Notes: generated by a model from the letters alone, not told the origin. 64,000 nt of DNA from Quadrisphaera setariae (GCF_008041935.1 NZ_VKAC01000001.1:434001-498000), one strand, 5' to 3'; counted from the stretch's first letter, positions 8,071 to 17,184 are shown. Translations and numbers: made by a program.

Positions 8071-9798
8071 GACGACGACGACGAGCGGATCCTCGGGGCT
8101 GCCGCGGGCCGGGTCGTCGACCTCGTCACCGCCGCCGCAGCCGAGCTCGACGCAGGTCTGACCCCGCCCCAGCTGCGCGTGGTGGCCGTGCTGCACGAGC
8201 AGGGGCCGAGCAGCGTCTCCACCGTCGCCGCGGCCACGCGCTCGTCGGTCTCGACCGCCTCGCGCACGGCCGACCGCCTCTCCGCCCTGGGCCTGCTGGA
8301 GCGCGTCGAGGCCCCGGATGACCGCCGGGAGGTGCTGCTGCGGCTCACGCGCCGCGGCAGGTCGACGGCGCAGGAGTGGGTGCAGCGGCGCTCCGACGCC
8401 GTCGCCGGCGCCCTGCAGGCGTGGCCGCCCGAGCACCGGGCGGCGCTGGTCGGCCTGCTGAGGAGCGACCCGGCCGTGCCGGCCGTGCCGGCCGTGCTGC
8501 CGGGCGGTGCGGGTGGACCCGTCGCGCCCGCTGCGCTGCGCTCGGCGATGCTCGAGGCGGTGCACGCCGCCGAGCCCCACCGGGCGCTCGCGGCGCTGTG
8601 TGCGGCCGCCGCGGCCGCCCTGGGGGCGAGGGCAGCGCAGCTGCTGCTGCTCAGCCGCTCCGGCTCCGAGCTGCTGCCGGCCCCGCCCGCCGGGACCGGC
8701 CCCCTCGACGGGCTGCCCACGGCACCCGTGCCTGTCGACAGCGGCTCCCGCGCGGCGGAGGCGCTGCGCGGCAGCACCCCGCTGCTGGAGCACGACGGGC
8801 GGCGTCGCCTCGCGCACGCGCCGGTCCTCGGGCGGCGGGAGGTGGTCGGCGTCCTCACCGCGGTGCTGCCCGGCCGCCCGGGCGGGGCGGACGGCGCCCA
8901 GAGGGCCGACGGCGGAGACGGCGAGGACGGTGAGGACGCCGCCCTGCTCGACGCGGTGCGGGTGTGCGCGGACGCGGTGGCCCTGCTGCTCCCGGCGGCC
9001 AGCGCGGGCGACCGCCGCCTGGAGCAGAGCCGTCGCGACCACGAGTGGACCGTCTCGGCCGAGGTGCAGGACCGCCAGCTCGGGCCCAGCCGCCTGGCGA
9101 CGCCGGCCGTGGTGGCGGCAGCGCAGCTGCAGCCGGCGTGGTCGGTCTGCACCGACGCGCACGACCTCGACGTCGTCGCCACCGGGGCCGACGCCGGCGC
9201 CGTCGACGCCGTGCTGCTGGACTGCCGCTCGGGCCGGCGCACCGCGCCGCTGGCCGCGGCGGTGGCGCTCGCGGCGCTGCGCCACGCGCGCGGGCTCGGA
9301 CGGGACCTCTCCCGCGCGGCGTCCCTGGCCGACGAGGCGGTCTTCGACGCCTTCGGCGGCGCGGCGGCCGTCGACCTGGTGCTCGTGCGCGTCGCGAGGG
9401 ACGGGGGCTCCGCGGTGGTGCTGGCCACCGAGCTCTTCACCGCGCACCGGCTCCGGGACGGTGTGGTCGAGGAGCTGCCGCTCGCGGTGCACGAGGCGGC
9501 GGGTGGCACGGGCGGCGCCCAGTACGTCGAGCATCCCCTCGACCTCCGGGAGGGTGACCGCCTGGTGCTGGTCGGGGACGGCGCAGGCCGCCGGACCGCT
9601 GCCGGGGGCGGGACCGCCGAGGACGCGTCTGCGGTGGAGGGCCTGCTGCTGGAGACCGCCGCAGCCGCCCCCCACGAGGTGGTCCGGCGGCTGGCCCTGG
9701 CGCCCGCGTCCCACGACCCCGAGCCCCAGGAGGACGCCACCGCGGTCTGCCTCGACCTGCTCGGTGACGGCGGGGAGGTTGCGGTCCTGCAACGATGA
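8068..9798 (+). CDS. MarR-type regulator fused to a GAF-like and PP2C/SpoIIE-like domain
   Basis: Protein of 576 residues. Residues ~5-120 form a MarR winged helix: LTPPQLRVVAVLHEQG, recognition helix around SSVSTASRTADRLSALGLLER, wing APDDRREVLLRLT. Residues ~150-310 look like a GAF or related sensor fold. Residues ~330-570 resemble a SpoIIE/PP2C phosphatase, but degenerately: the GGDxYD motif is CTDAHDLD (Asp residues kept), the GHG motif is replaced by SGRR, and a terminal EDATAV resembles the metal-binding DD-x-T. Catalysis is therefore uncertain; it may bind a ligand or a protein instead. It is divergent from the rhodopsin operon with a shared inverted repeat. MarR and PP2C modules are usually separate proteins, so this fusion is unusual. 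The weakest call is the GAF region. Confidence 0.75.
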   Translation: MDDDDERILGAAAGRVVDLVTAAAAELDAGLTPPQLRVVAVLHEQGPSSVSTVAAATRSSVSTASRTADRLSALGLLERVEAPDDRREVLLRLTRRGRSTAQEWVQRRSDAVAGALQAWPPEHRAALVGLLRSDPAVPAVPAVLPGGAGGPVAPAALRSAMLEAVHAAEPHRALAALCAAAAAALGARAAQLLLLSRSGSELLPAPPAGTGPLDGLPTAPVPVDSGSRAAEALRGSTPLLEHDGRRRLAHAPVLGRREVVGVLTAVLPGRPGGADGAQRADGGDGEDGEDAALLDAVRVCADAVALLLPAASAGDRRLEQSRRDHEWTVSAEVQDRQLGPSRLATPAVVAAAQLQPAWSVCTDAHDLDVVATGADAGAVDAVLLDCRSGRRTAPLAAAVALAALRHARGLGRDLSRAASLADEAVFDAFGGAAAVDLVLVRVARDGGSAVVLATELFTAHRLRDGVVEELPLAVHEAAGGTGGAQYVEHPLDLREGDRLVLVGDGAGRRTAAGGGTAEDASAVEGLLLETAAAAPHEVVRRLALAPASHDPEPQEDATAVCLDLLGDGGEVAVLQR

Positions 9799-9877
9799 CC
9801 GCCGCATCGTGCCTGGTCACAGACGGGTGACCTCCCAGGCGGGTGGCGACCGACCGGCGGCGCAGGGCCCTGGCGGC

Positions 9878-9892
9878 TAGCGTCGCCGGGTG
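9878..9892 (+). promoter_or_regulatory. Leaderless promoter of the BCCT gene
   Basis: TAGCGT (-10), CGCCGG (6 nt), then the GTG start. No Shine-Dalgarno precedes it. The 15-nt string TAGCGTCGCCGGGTG recurs exactly at 11729 before thrE. Confidence 0.6.
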
Positions 9893-11653
9893 ATCGAAGC
9901 TCCCGGCACCGCGCAGGACAGCCCACCGAGCACGCCTCCCGCACCGCCCCCGGCGGTAGGACGCGACCTCTCCGGGAAGCGCGTCGTCCGGTGGGTCTTC
10001 TGGCCGGCGGCCGCCGTCGTCGTGGGGCTGAGCGTCTTCGCGATGGTCCTCCCCGACAGCGCGAACACCTTCTTCGGCGCCGCCTCCTCCGCCGTCGTCG
10101 CCACCTTCAGCTGGTACTACGTGCTCATCGCCGCCTTCTTCGTGGCGTTCGCGCTGGCCATGGGCTTCAGCCGCTTCGGCGACATCAAGCTGGGGCGCGA
10201 CGAGGAGGAGCCCGAGTTCTCGGCCCTCGCGTGGTTCGCCCTGCTCTTCGCCGCCGGCATGGGCATCGGGCTGGTCTTCTACGGCGCCAGCGAGCCCCTC
10301 AGCCACTACGTCGACCCGCCGCCGGGCAGCACGGCCACCACCGGTCCGCAGCAGGCCCTGGCCGCCCTCTCCCAGACCTACCTGCACTGGGGCCTGCACG
10401 CCTGGGCCATCTACGTGGTGGTCGGCCTGGCGCTGGCGTACGCCATCCACCGACGCGGCCGGCCGATCTCGCTGCGCTACGCGCTGGAGCCGCTCCTCGG
10501 CCGTCGGATCCACGGGGGCTGGGGCAACGCCATCGACGCCCTCGCGCTGATCGGCACCGTGTTCGGCGTGGCCACCTCCCTCGGCCTGGGCGTGCTGCAG
10601 ATCGGCAGCGGTCTGGAGGTCGTGGGGCTGCCGGAGCTCGGGGCCTGGGCCAACGTCGGCATCATCGCCGTGATCACCGTCTTCGTGCTCGCCTCGGTGC
10701 TGTCCGGGGTCACCAAGGGCATGAAGTGGCTCTCCACCGCCAACCTGCTGCTCGCCGCCGCGCTGCTGGTGTTCGTCCTCTTCGCAGGTCCCACCGTGAC
10801 CGTGCTCCGCGAGATGGTGCAGTCCCTGGGCGCCTACCTCCAGGGCTTCGTCGGGCTGGCCTTCAGCGTCAGCGCGCTCCAGGGCCCCGAGGGGGAGGCC
10901 TTCCAGGGCGGCTGGACCTCCTTCTACTGGGGCTGGTGGATGTCGTGGGCGCCCTTCGTGGGCGTCTTCATCGCCCGCGTCAGCCGAGGCCGTACCGTCC
11001 GCGAGTTCGTCCTGGGCGTGCTGCTGGTCCCCACGCTGCTGACGGTCGCCTGGTTCTCCGTCATCGGCGGCACCGCGGTGGTCCGCGAGCTGCGAGAGCC
11101 CGGGTCGATGCTCACGCCCGAGGGGACCGTGGACCTGCAGGGTGCGCTCTTCCAGCTCTTCGAGGCCCTGCCGGGCGCCCCGGTGCTCGTGGTGGGCGCG
11201 ATCCTGCTCATCGTCGTCTTCTTCGTCACCTCCGCCGACTCCGGCGCGCTGGTCATGGGCATGATCGCCACCGGCGGGTCGGCCGAGCCGGCGCGCTGGG
11301 TGCGCGTGTTCTTCACCCTGGCCACCGCCGTCCTCGCGAGCGCGCTGCTGGTCGCGGGCGGCTCGGACGGGCTGACCGCGCTGCAGAGCGCGGCGATCAT
11401 GGTGGCGCTGCCGTTCAGCGTGGTGATGCTGCTCATGTGCTGGGCCACCGTCATCGCCTTCCGCCGCGAGCGGCGCCTGTACGACAGGGCGCAGCGCGGC
11501 CAGCTGCTGGCGCAGATCGGCGACCACTACGGCCTGGAGGTCGAGGGGCCCAACGAGGGCGGCTGGGGCACTCCCCGGTGGACGCGCCGCCGTGCGCCGC
11601 GCCCGCCGCGCGGCACCCGCGCCGCGTCGGACGCTCCGGACCAGCGAGACTGA
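9890..11653 (+). CDS. BCCT-family glycine betaine / osmolyte transporter
   Basis: Sodium-coupled secondary transporter of 587 residues with about 12 helices. The glycine-rich unwound helix reads GMGIG (123-127) followed by FYGASEPLSHY, as in the Na+-coupled betaine carrier BetP; the proton-coupled or antiport members (BetT, CaiT) have Asp at the last position. The Trp-rich segment SFYWGWWMSWAPFVG and the GRTVREFVLGVL loop are also typical. The basic C-terminal tail (RWTRRRAPRPPRG) could be an osmosensing extension like that of BetP, by inference. The leaderless GTG start follows a TAGCGT box. It stands alone, probably for osmotic-stress uptake. Confidence 0.93.
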   Translation: MIEAPGTAQDSPPSTPPAPPPAVGRDLSGKRVVRWVFWPAAAVVVGLSVFAMVLPDSANTFFGAASSAVVATFSWYYVLIAAFFVAFALAMGFSRFGDIKLGRDEEEPEFSALAWFALLFAAGMGIGLVFYGASEPLSHYVDPPPGSTATTGPQQALAALSQTYLHWGLHAWAIYVVVGLALAYAIHRRGRPISLRYALEPLLGRRIHGGWGNAIDALALIGTVFGVATSLGLGVLQIGSGLEVVGLPELGAWANVGIIAVITVFVLASVLSGVTKGMKWLSTANLLLAAALLVFVLFAGPTVTVLREMVQSLGAYLQGFVGLAFSVSALQGPEGEAFQGGWTSFYWGWWMSWAPFVGVFIARVSRGRTVREFVLGVLLVPTLLTVAWFSVIGGTAVVRELREPGSMLTPEGTVDLQGALFQLFEALPGAPVLVVGAILLIVVFFVTSADSGALVMGMIATGGSAEPARWVRVFFTLATAVLASALLVAGGSDGLTALQSAAIMVALPFSVVMLLMCWATVIAFRRERRLYDRAQRGQLLAQIGDHYGLEVEGPNEGGWGTPRWTRRRAPRPPRGTRAASDAPDQRD

Positions 11654-11728
11654 GCCGGGGCCCCGCGCTTCCGGCGGACCCTCCCCGTGCCACGGCGGGC
11701 CGGGGTGCGCGGGGCGCTCCCCGGCCCC

Positions 11729-11743
11729 TAGCGTCGCCGGGTG
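11729..11743 (+). promoter_or_regulatory. Leaderless promoter of the thrE-like gene
   Basis: TAGCGT, CGCCGG (6 nt), GTG start. It is identical over 15 nt to the site at 9878. Confidence 0.6.
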
Positions 11744-13270
11744 ACCTCCCGCCCGGTCGAGCGCCGAGGTGGCCGCGCGGCGCCGGTCGCGCGCGGCTCC
11801 CACGCCGCCGACCCGCCTCCTGCGGACCCCCGCGGTCGCCGCCGGCAGCTGCTGGCGCGCCTCGGCGAGCAGATGAGCGGCAGCGCCCCCGTCAGCCCGG
11901 TCGGACGGCGGGCCCAGCGGGCCCGGCTCGTCGAGCAGCAGGTGCGCGAGGTCCTCGAGGTGTCCGTGCGTTTCGGGGAGGCGATGCTCTCCCTCGGCGC
12001 CACGGCCTCCGCCTCCGTGGAGGTGATCCGCCGCACCTGCGCCGCGTTCGGGCTCGAGTGCCAGGTGGACATCACCTTCACCGCCATCCTCGTGGCCCAC
12101 GACGGCGCCGACGCCGGCACCGTCAGCGTGCTGCGGGTGGTGCAGAGCCGCGCCGCCGACTACCACCGCCTGTCCCGGCTGGCGGCCCTCGCGCACGACG
12201 TGCAGGCAGACCCCGGTACGCCGGTGGGAGACGCTGCGGACGACCCCGACGCCCGCGAGGCGGTGCACCAGCGCCTGGAGCGCGTGCACGCCCGCCTCGA
12301 CGAGGTGCTCGGCGCCCCGCACCGCTACCGTCCCGCGCTGGTCACCGCGTCGCTGGCGCTGATGGCCGCGAGCGTGGCGGTGCTGCTCGGCGGTGGCGTG
12401 CCCGTGGTGCTGCTCTCGGCCGCCACCACCGCCGCCGTCGACCTCGTGCTGCGCCGCCTGGGCAGCTGGGGGCTGCCGTCGTTCTTCCTGCAGGCGGCGG
12501 GCGCCGCGATGGCCACCACCGTGGCGGTGGCGCTGCTGGCGCTGCCCGGCCTGCCGGTGGAGCTGCAGGCGCTGCCACCGTCGCTGGTGGTGGCCTCCGG
12601 GATCATCGCGCTGCTGGCGGGGCTGTCGCTGGTGGGCGCCGCCGACGACGCCATCAACGGCTTCCTCGTCACCGCCAGCGGCCGCCTGCTCGAGGTGCTG
12701 CTGCTGACGCTCGGCCTGGTGGTCGGCATCGGCGGGGTGCTCGACGTGGCCAACCGCCTGGGCGTGCAGCTGGTCATCTCCGACACCTCCGCCGCCCCGT
12801 GGCCGCTCGCGGTGCAGGTGGTGGCCGCGGCCGCGGCGTCGGGTGCGTGGGCGGCGTCGTCGTTCGCCGGACCGCGCGCCGCCGCCCAGGCGGCGGCGTG
12901 GGGCGCGCTCGGCTACGTGGTCTCGGCGCTGCTCGTCGGGGCGGGGGCTGCGGCGGCGGTGGGCGCGGCGCTGGCCGCGCTCGTGGTCGGGTACGGGGCG
13001 GAGTCGCTGGCGCTGCGCACCCGCGTCCCCGCCGCGGTCACCGCGACCTGCGCGATCGTGCCGCTGCTGCCGGGCCTGACCATCTACCAGGGGCTGTTCG
13101 CGATGATCAGCGGCGCTCCTCCCGGCACGGGTGGCGGGCTGCTGCTGCGGGCCGCCATGATCGGCATCGGGCTGGCCGCTGGCACCACGCTGGGCACCAC
13201 CCTGGCCGACCGCGCCCGCGCCGCGCGCCGGCGCCGCCCCGCGGACGCCGCCGCCCCCGGCGCCGGCTGA
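11741..13270 (+). CDS. thrE: Threonine/serine exporter, ThrE family (fused ThrE and ThrE_2 halves)
   Basis: Membrane exporter of 509 residues. About 130 residues of hydrophilic N-terminus (conserved FGEAMLSLGATASASVEVIRRTCAAFGL, given here in part: FGEAMLSLGA) precede roughly ten helices in two half-domains, the arrangement of Corynebacterium ThrE. The second half contains the characteristic TCAIVPLLPGLTIYQGLFAM-type segment (VPLLPGLTIYQG). The gene starts at a GTG with a TAGCGT box 6 nt upstream and ends 13 nt before a convergent small gene. Likely exported substrates are L-threonine and L-serine or small peptides, from family knowledge. Confidence 0.9.
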   Translation: MTSRPVERRGGRAAPVARGSHAADPPPADPRGRRRQLLARLGEQMSGSAPVSPVGRRAQRARLVEQQVREVLEVSVRFGEAMLSLGATASASVEVIRRTCAAFGLECQVDITFTAILVAHDGADAGTVSVLRVVQSRAADYHRLSRLAALAHDVQADPGTPVGDAADDPDAREAVHQRLERVHARLDEVLGAPHRYRPALVTASLALMAASVAVLLGGGVPVVLLSAATTAAVDLVLRRLGSWGLPSFFLQAAGAAMATTVAVALLALPGLPVELQALPPSLVVASGIIALLAGLSLVGAADDAINGFLVTASGRLLEVLLLTLGLVVGIGGVLDVANRLGVQLVISDTSAAPWPLAVQVVAAAAASGAWAASSFAGPRAAAQAAAWGALGYVVSALLVGAGAAAAVGAALAALVVGYGAESLALRTRVPAAVTATCAIVPLLPGLTIYQGLFAMISGAPPGTGGGLLLRAAMIGIGLAAGTTLGTTLADRARAARRRRPADAAAPGAG

Positions 13271-13283
13271 GCCCGTCAGCCGG

Positions 13284-13520
13284 TCAACCGTCCGAGCCGC
13301 CCGTCCAGCTGAACAGGGCCCCGAGCACCTCAAGCACACCGACCAGAAGCCCCAGCACCCCCGACACCGGGCCGGTCGTGGCGTCCGGGTCGAGCGAGCG
13401 CGCGTCGCTGCGCGACTCCCACGTGCTGGCCGCCCGCTGAGGACGACGACGACGGCTCCGGCCGCCGCCGCGTCCGGGCTGCGCCTGCGCGGGCTGGACA
13501 GCGGGCTTCGTCGTCGTCAT
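13284..13520 (-). CDS. Small protein with one C-terminal hydrophobic helix
   Basis: A 78-residue protein I do not recognise. The start is well supported: GGAGG lies 6 nt before the ATG. The N-terminal half is Gln/Pro/Arg-rich with a very basic patch (GGGRSRRRRPQR); the C-terminal half carries a single hydrophobic stretch (GPVSGVLGLLVGVLEVLGAL) ending in SWTGGSDG. It could be a small membrane-anchored, nucleic-acid- or lipid-facing peptide. It is convergent with thrE (13 nt apart) and divergent from the PPOX gene. Confidence 0.6.
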   Translation of the reverse strand: MTTTKPAVQPAQAQPGRGGGRSRRRRPQRAASTWESRSDARSLDPDATTGPVSGVLGLLVGVLEVLGALFSWTGGSDG

Positions 13521-13647
13521 AAGTGACCTCCGGGGCCGTCGGATCCGGCGGAGCACCTGCCCCGCCTCCGGCCACGGTGGTCCGCGCCGCTTGCAGCGGG
13601 CTTGCGGGGGCCAGCGCCGTGCGGATGCCCCGCCGACCGAGGGCGAG

Positions 13648-13662
13648 CACGATGTCTGCATG
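13648..13662 (+). promoter_or_regulatory. Candidate leaderless -10 of the PPOX-family gene
   Basis: CACGAT, GTCTGC (6 nt), then the ATG at 13660. There is no Shine-Dalgarno before that ATG. Confidence 0.4.
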
Positions 13663-14139
13663 GCGGGGGACGCGACGACGGGCGCCGGGAGCGGCGCGCA
13701 GGCCGAGGGACCGCGGGTGCTCGCCGCCGCGGAGTGCTGGGCGCTGCTCGGCGCCCGTTCGGTGGGAAGGATCGGCGTGGTGGTGAGCGGGTACCCGGTG
13801 GTGGTGCCGCTGAACTACGCCGTCGACCACGGCAACCTCGTGGTGCGGACCGGTGGGGGAGAGGTCCACGCCGCCGCCCAGCACGCCAACGTCACGTTCC
13901 AGGTGGACGAGCTCGACGAGCGCGGCCACGGCGGGTGGAGCGTGCTGGTGCGGGCGCTCGCCGAGGAGGTCGGAGAGGACCACACCGCCGACGTGGTCCG
14001 CCGCACCCTCGAGAGCGGGGTGCAGCCGTGGGCGCCGGGGGAGCGCGACCACTGGCTGCGGCTCGTCGTGCACGGCGTCACCGGCCGGCAGGTGGTGCCG
14101 ACGCAGCTCGACGACGGCGGGACCGCAGGCTACCTGTAG
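13660..14139 (+). CDS. Pyridoxamine 5'-phosphate oxidase-like flavin-binding protein
   Basis: Protein of 159 residues with the split-barrel flavin fold of the PPOX-like superfamily. The conserved opening WALLGARSVGRIGVVVSGYP and the strand VVPLNYAVDHGNLVVRT are typical of short actinobacterial members, which bind FMN, F420 or haem. The C-terminus ends ITGR-like (VTGRQVVPT). Which cofactor and substrate are used cannot be judged. The start is taken at 13660, because upstream in-frame codons give a low-complexity extension. It is convergent with the MFS gene, with a strong hairpin between them. Confidence 0.75.
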   Translation: MAGDATTGAGSGAQAEGPRVLAAAECWALLGARSVGRIGVVVSGYPVVVPLNYAVDHGNLVVRTGGGEVHAAAQHANVTFQVDELDERGHGGWSVLVRALAEEVGEDHTADVVRRTLESGVQPWAPGERDHWLRLVVHGVTGRQVVPTQLDDGGTAGYL

Positions 14140-14155
14140 CCGGTTCCGCGGCCGC

Positions 14156-14210
14156 CGTGGTGGAGAACAGGGTCACAGGAGGGCAGTTCCTGACCCTGTT
14201 CTCCGCCACG
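14156..14210. terminator. Bidirectional hairpin between convergent PPOX and MFS genes
   Basis: Arms 14156-14175 and 14191-14210 pair at 19 of 20 positions (the exception is a T/C wobble) around a 15-nt loop. There is no T-run, as is common for actinobacterial terminators. It lies 16 nt after each gene end. Confidence 0.75.
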
Positions 14211-14226
14211 GCGAAGCGGGCGGGGG

Positions 14227-15534
14227 TCAGTGGGCGGCGTGGCCCATCTCGACGGCCTCCGCGTCCACCGGGTCGAGCCGCCACGGGCGCACCACGACCA
14301 GCAGCACCGCCGTCGCGGCGAGCGCGGAGCCGAGGATGACCACCGCCATGGCGGTCGCGTCGTTGCCGAGCACCCCCACCAGCGGGGAGACGAGCGCCCC
14401 GACCCCGAACTGCACCGCCCCCAGCAGCGCCGCGGCCGAGCCGGCGGCCTCGCCGTGGCGCGACAGCGCCAGCGCCGGCGCGTTGGGCAGCGCCAGGCCC
14501 CCGGCGAACAGCACCGCCCACAGCGGCAGCGCCACGCCCCAGATGCCCCCGAGCCCCGAGGTGGCCAGCAGGACCAGCACGACGGCGGCGCCGAGCGCGG
14601 CCAGGTTGCCGCCCAGCAGCACCTGCGCCGGCTCGAAGCGGCGCAGGAACACCGGGTTGAGCTGCGTGGCGCCGATCAGCCAGACCGCCCCCGCGCCGAA
14701 CAGGAAGGCGAACTGCTGCTGGTCCAGCCCGAACTGCTCCTGGTAGACGAACGACGCGCCCGACACGTAGCTGAACAGGCTCGCCATCGTCAGGCCCGCC
14801 ACCCCGACCAGGCCCAGGTAGGCCCGGTCGTGCAGGAGCGCCCCGAACGTCCTCACCGTCGACCGGACCCGCAGCGGCTGGCGGCGCTCGCGGGGAAGCG
14901 TCTCGCGCAGCGCCAGCGAGCCCAGCACCAGCAGCGCGACGCCGTACACGGCCAGCACGGCGAACACCCCGCGCCAGGACGTGACGCCCAGCACCAGGCC
15001 GCCGATGGTCGGCGCGAGCACCGGCGCCGCCCCGATGACGAGGAACAGGCGGGACAGCATCGTGGCGGCGGCGCGCCCGGACAGGCTGTCGCGGACCACG
15101 GCCAGGGCGATGACCGCGCCCGCGGACGTGCCGACGCCCTGCAGCACCCGCAGCACCCCGAGGGTGGCGATGTCGGGGGCGAAGAGGATGAGCACCGAGC
15201 TGACCACGTGCAGCGCCGTGCCGGCGAGCAGCGGGCCCTTGCGGCCCAGGGCGTCTGAGAGCGGCCCGAGGACCAGCTGGCCGAGGGCCAGGCCCACGAG
15301 CGTGCCGGTCAGCGTCAGCTGCACCGCCGCCTCGGTGGTCTGCAGCTCCGCGGTGATGGTCGGCAGCGCGGGCAGGTACATGTCGATGGTCAGCGGGCCG
15401 ATGGCCACGAACGCGCCGAGGACGAGCACCGTGCCGAGCAGGCTGCGCTGGGTGGGGGGCGCGCTCGTCGTCGTCGCTCCACCGGGCGCGGCGGGGGCGG
15501 TCGTGGGCGCGGAGCGGTCCTCGCGCAGCGTCAT
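14227..15534 (-). CDS. MFS multidrug efflux transporter, Bcr/CflA family
   Basis: Proton-driven drug exporter of 435 residues with 12 helices. Family signatures are TIDMYLPALPTITAEL at the first helix, GLALGQLVLGPLSDALGRKG (motif A between helices 2 and 3) and GAAPVLAPTIGGLVL (motif C of antiporters) in helix 5. The ATG is preceded by GGAAGGA with 5-nt spacing. The gene stands alone on the minus strand; no adjacent regulator identifies its substrate. Bicyclomycin- or chloramphenicol-type resistance is the family association only. Confidence 0.9.
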   Translation of the reverse strand: MTLREDRSAPTTAPAAPGGATTTSAPPTQRSLLGTVLVLGAFVAIGPLTIDMYLPALPTITAELQTTEAAVQLTLTGTLVGLALGQLVLGPLSDALGRKGPLLAGTALHVVSSVLILFAPDIATLGVLRVLQGVGTSAGAVIALAVVRDSLSGRAAATMLSRLFLVIGAAPVLAPTIGGLVLGVTSWRGVFAVLAVYGVALLVLGSLALRETLPRERRQPLRVRSTVRTFGALLHDRAYLGLVGVAGLTMASLFSYVSGASFVYQEQFGLDQQQFAFLFGAGAVWLIGATQLNPVFLRRFEPAQVLLGGNLAALGAAVVLVLLATSGLGGIWGVALPLWAVLFAGGLALPNAPALALSRHGEAAGSAAALLGAVQFGVGALVSPLVGVLGNDATAMAVVILGSALAATAVLLVVVRPWRLDPVDAEAVEMGHAAH

Positions 15535-15645
15535 CGTGGTCCTTCCGGTGACCGGGGCAGTGCGGTGGCGCGCGAGCCGGGACCCGCTGCTGCCACCCAG
15601 CCAGAGCCCAGCCGGCGTCGGGCTTGTTCCCGGACCCGCCCGGTG

Positions 15646-17184
15646 TCACGCACTGTTCACACGGGCACCTGCTCCGCCTCCTCCGGGAGCGGCGGCCAGG
15701 AGGCACGCGGCGACGACCACGCCGACGGCCGCGGGGAGGCTGCGGTAGGTGAAGAACGCGTGCACCTGGGAGTGGTTGCTCAGCACCTCGTACCAGGCGG
15801 GCACCACGAGCGCCGGCGCGGCGAGGACCGCCGCGACCAGCAGCCGCCCGGCTCCGCCGCGCAGCACCGCCACCACCAGGCAGACCAGGACGACGACGGC
15901 GGCCACCGCGAGGACCGTCCAGGCGGTCGGCGCGGTGCCGAGCCAGCGCTCGACGTTGGCGGCGGTCGGGGCGCCGAACGACGGGTCGACGGCGCTGCTG
16001 GCACCGTCGAGGCGCTCGGCGGACTTGTCGCGGACGGCGGTGAAGACGCCCGGGCCCTGGACGGCGGCGGCGACGAGCCACCGCGACACCCACGTCACGC
16101 CGTAGGCGACGGGCCAGGCCGCGCCCGCGGCGAGCACGGACACCAGCACCGGCCTCAGGGCTGGCGCCCCCACTGCCGTCGGCGTGGACGTCCGTGCCGC
16201 CGGGGAGGAGCCGCGCAGCGGGAGGGGGGCGTCGTCGTCCCGGTCCTCCCCGCCGGTGCGGTTGCGCGCGGTGCCCCGGGCGACCGCGCCGGCCGCCGCG
16301 GCGCACAGGCACCACGACATCGCCGGTGTGGTGAGCAGGTCGGTGTAGGCGAGCAGAGCGCCCGCCCCGCCGGCGCCCACCGCCGCACCGCGCCAGCCGC
16401 GCAGGCGCTCGGAGCCGGTGGCCACCGCGGTGAGGGCCACTCCGGCGGCGATGGACGCCAGCGCGAGCGCGTGGGTGAAGGCCAGCGCCGGCATGGCGAG
16501 GGCGTTGGTGGACACCGCCACCGGCAGCACCAGCGCGCACGCCGCGGCGGCGCCGGCGCGGCGGCGCAGGGCCGCCCACGCCGCCAGGCCAGCAGCGGCC
16601 AGCAGCGCGCCGGAGACCATCCGGGCGCCGGGGACGCCGAGGGTGGCGAGCACCGGACGGGTGACGAGGGCGTACCCGTTCCAGTAGCGGTAGTAGGTGG
16701 CCGGTGGCAGCACCTGCACGCCCGCCGCCATCGCCCTGACCTGGGCGGCGCCCTCCCCGCACGACTCCAGGCGCGGCCCTCCGGTGGCGCGGAACCACAG
16801 GCTGCGGGGGTCGTCGGGGGAGCTGACGCCGTAGCCGAGCTCCACGCACTCGGTGAACCTGTCGGCGCGACCCCCCATGCCGTCGGGCAGGTAGGAGGGG
16901 CCGTAGTCGCCGTCGGCCACGGCTTCGGCCAGGTGGCGGATGATCGGCGCGTTCGGCACCGCCTGCGCGCCGATGAGGCCGGCGAGCAGCACCACCTGCA
17001 GCAGCAGGAGCGCCACCAGGCCCTCGACGGCGAAGCGCCCCACCGACCGCACCGCGCCCGGTGGCAGGCCGCCGGTGCCGCGGCGGTGGGCGTGCCCGTC
17101 GGGGTGCCTGCCGGCGCGCGCCGCTCGCCGCGCGCCCACCGCGCCGGCCGCGCCCGTGGCAGGCGCCCGGTCGGGCGCGGCCAT
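15646..17184 (-). CDS. Polytopic membrane protein, possible glycosyltransferase-type (unknown family)
   Basis: Protein of 512 residues with about ten hydrophobic helices. The N-terminus is basic, and a large extracytoplasmic loop after the first helix contains FTECVELGYGVSSPDDPRS and YYRYWNGYALVTRPVL. The Tyr/Trp-rich loop and the final YRSLPAAVG helix recall GT-C-fold or O-antigen-type membrane proteins, but I cannot assign a family. The ATG overlaps the stop of the GT2 gene upstream (TGATG), so the two form an operon. A role in handling lipid-linked sugars made by the GT2 enzyme is inferred from that coupling. Confidence 0.65.
   Translation of the reverse strand: MAAPDRAPATGAAGAVGARRAARAGRHPDGHAHRRGTGGLPPGAVRSVGRFAVEGLVALLLLQVVLLAGLIGAQAVPNAPIIRHLAEAVADGDYGPSYLPDGMGGRADRFTECVELGYGVSSPDDPRSLWFRATGGPRLESCGEGAAQVRAMAAGVQVLPPATYYRYWNGYALVTRPVLATLGVPGARMVSGALLAAAGLAAWAALRRRAGAAAACALVLPVAVSTNALAMPALAFTHALALASIAAGVALTAVATGSERLRGWRGAAVGAGGAGALLAYTDLLTTPAMSWCLCAAAAGAVARGTARNRTGGEDRDDDAPLPLRGSSPAARTSTPTAVGAPALRPVLVSVLAAGAAWPVAYGVTWVSRWLVAAAVQGPGVFTAVRDKSAERLDGASSAVDPSFGAPTAANVERWLGTAPTAWTVLAVAAVVVLVCLVVAVLRGGAGRLLVAAVLAAPALVVPAWYEVLSNHSQVHAFFTYRSLPAAVGVVVAACLLAAAPGGGGAGARVNSA

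Noticed and set aside
9437-13339. A 1300-codon open frame on the minus strand across the BCCT and thrE genes
   Set aside because: It is low-complexity Gly/Arg/His/Gln sequence without family features, opposite well-supported genes; such antisense frames arise from high GC.
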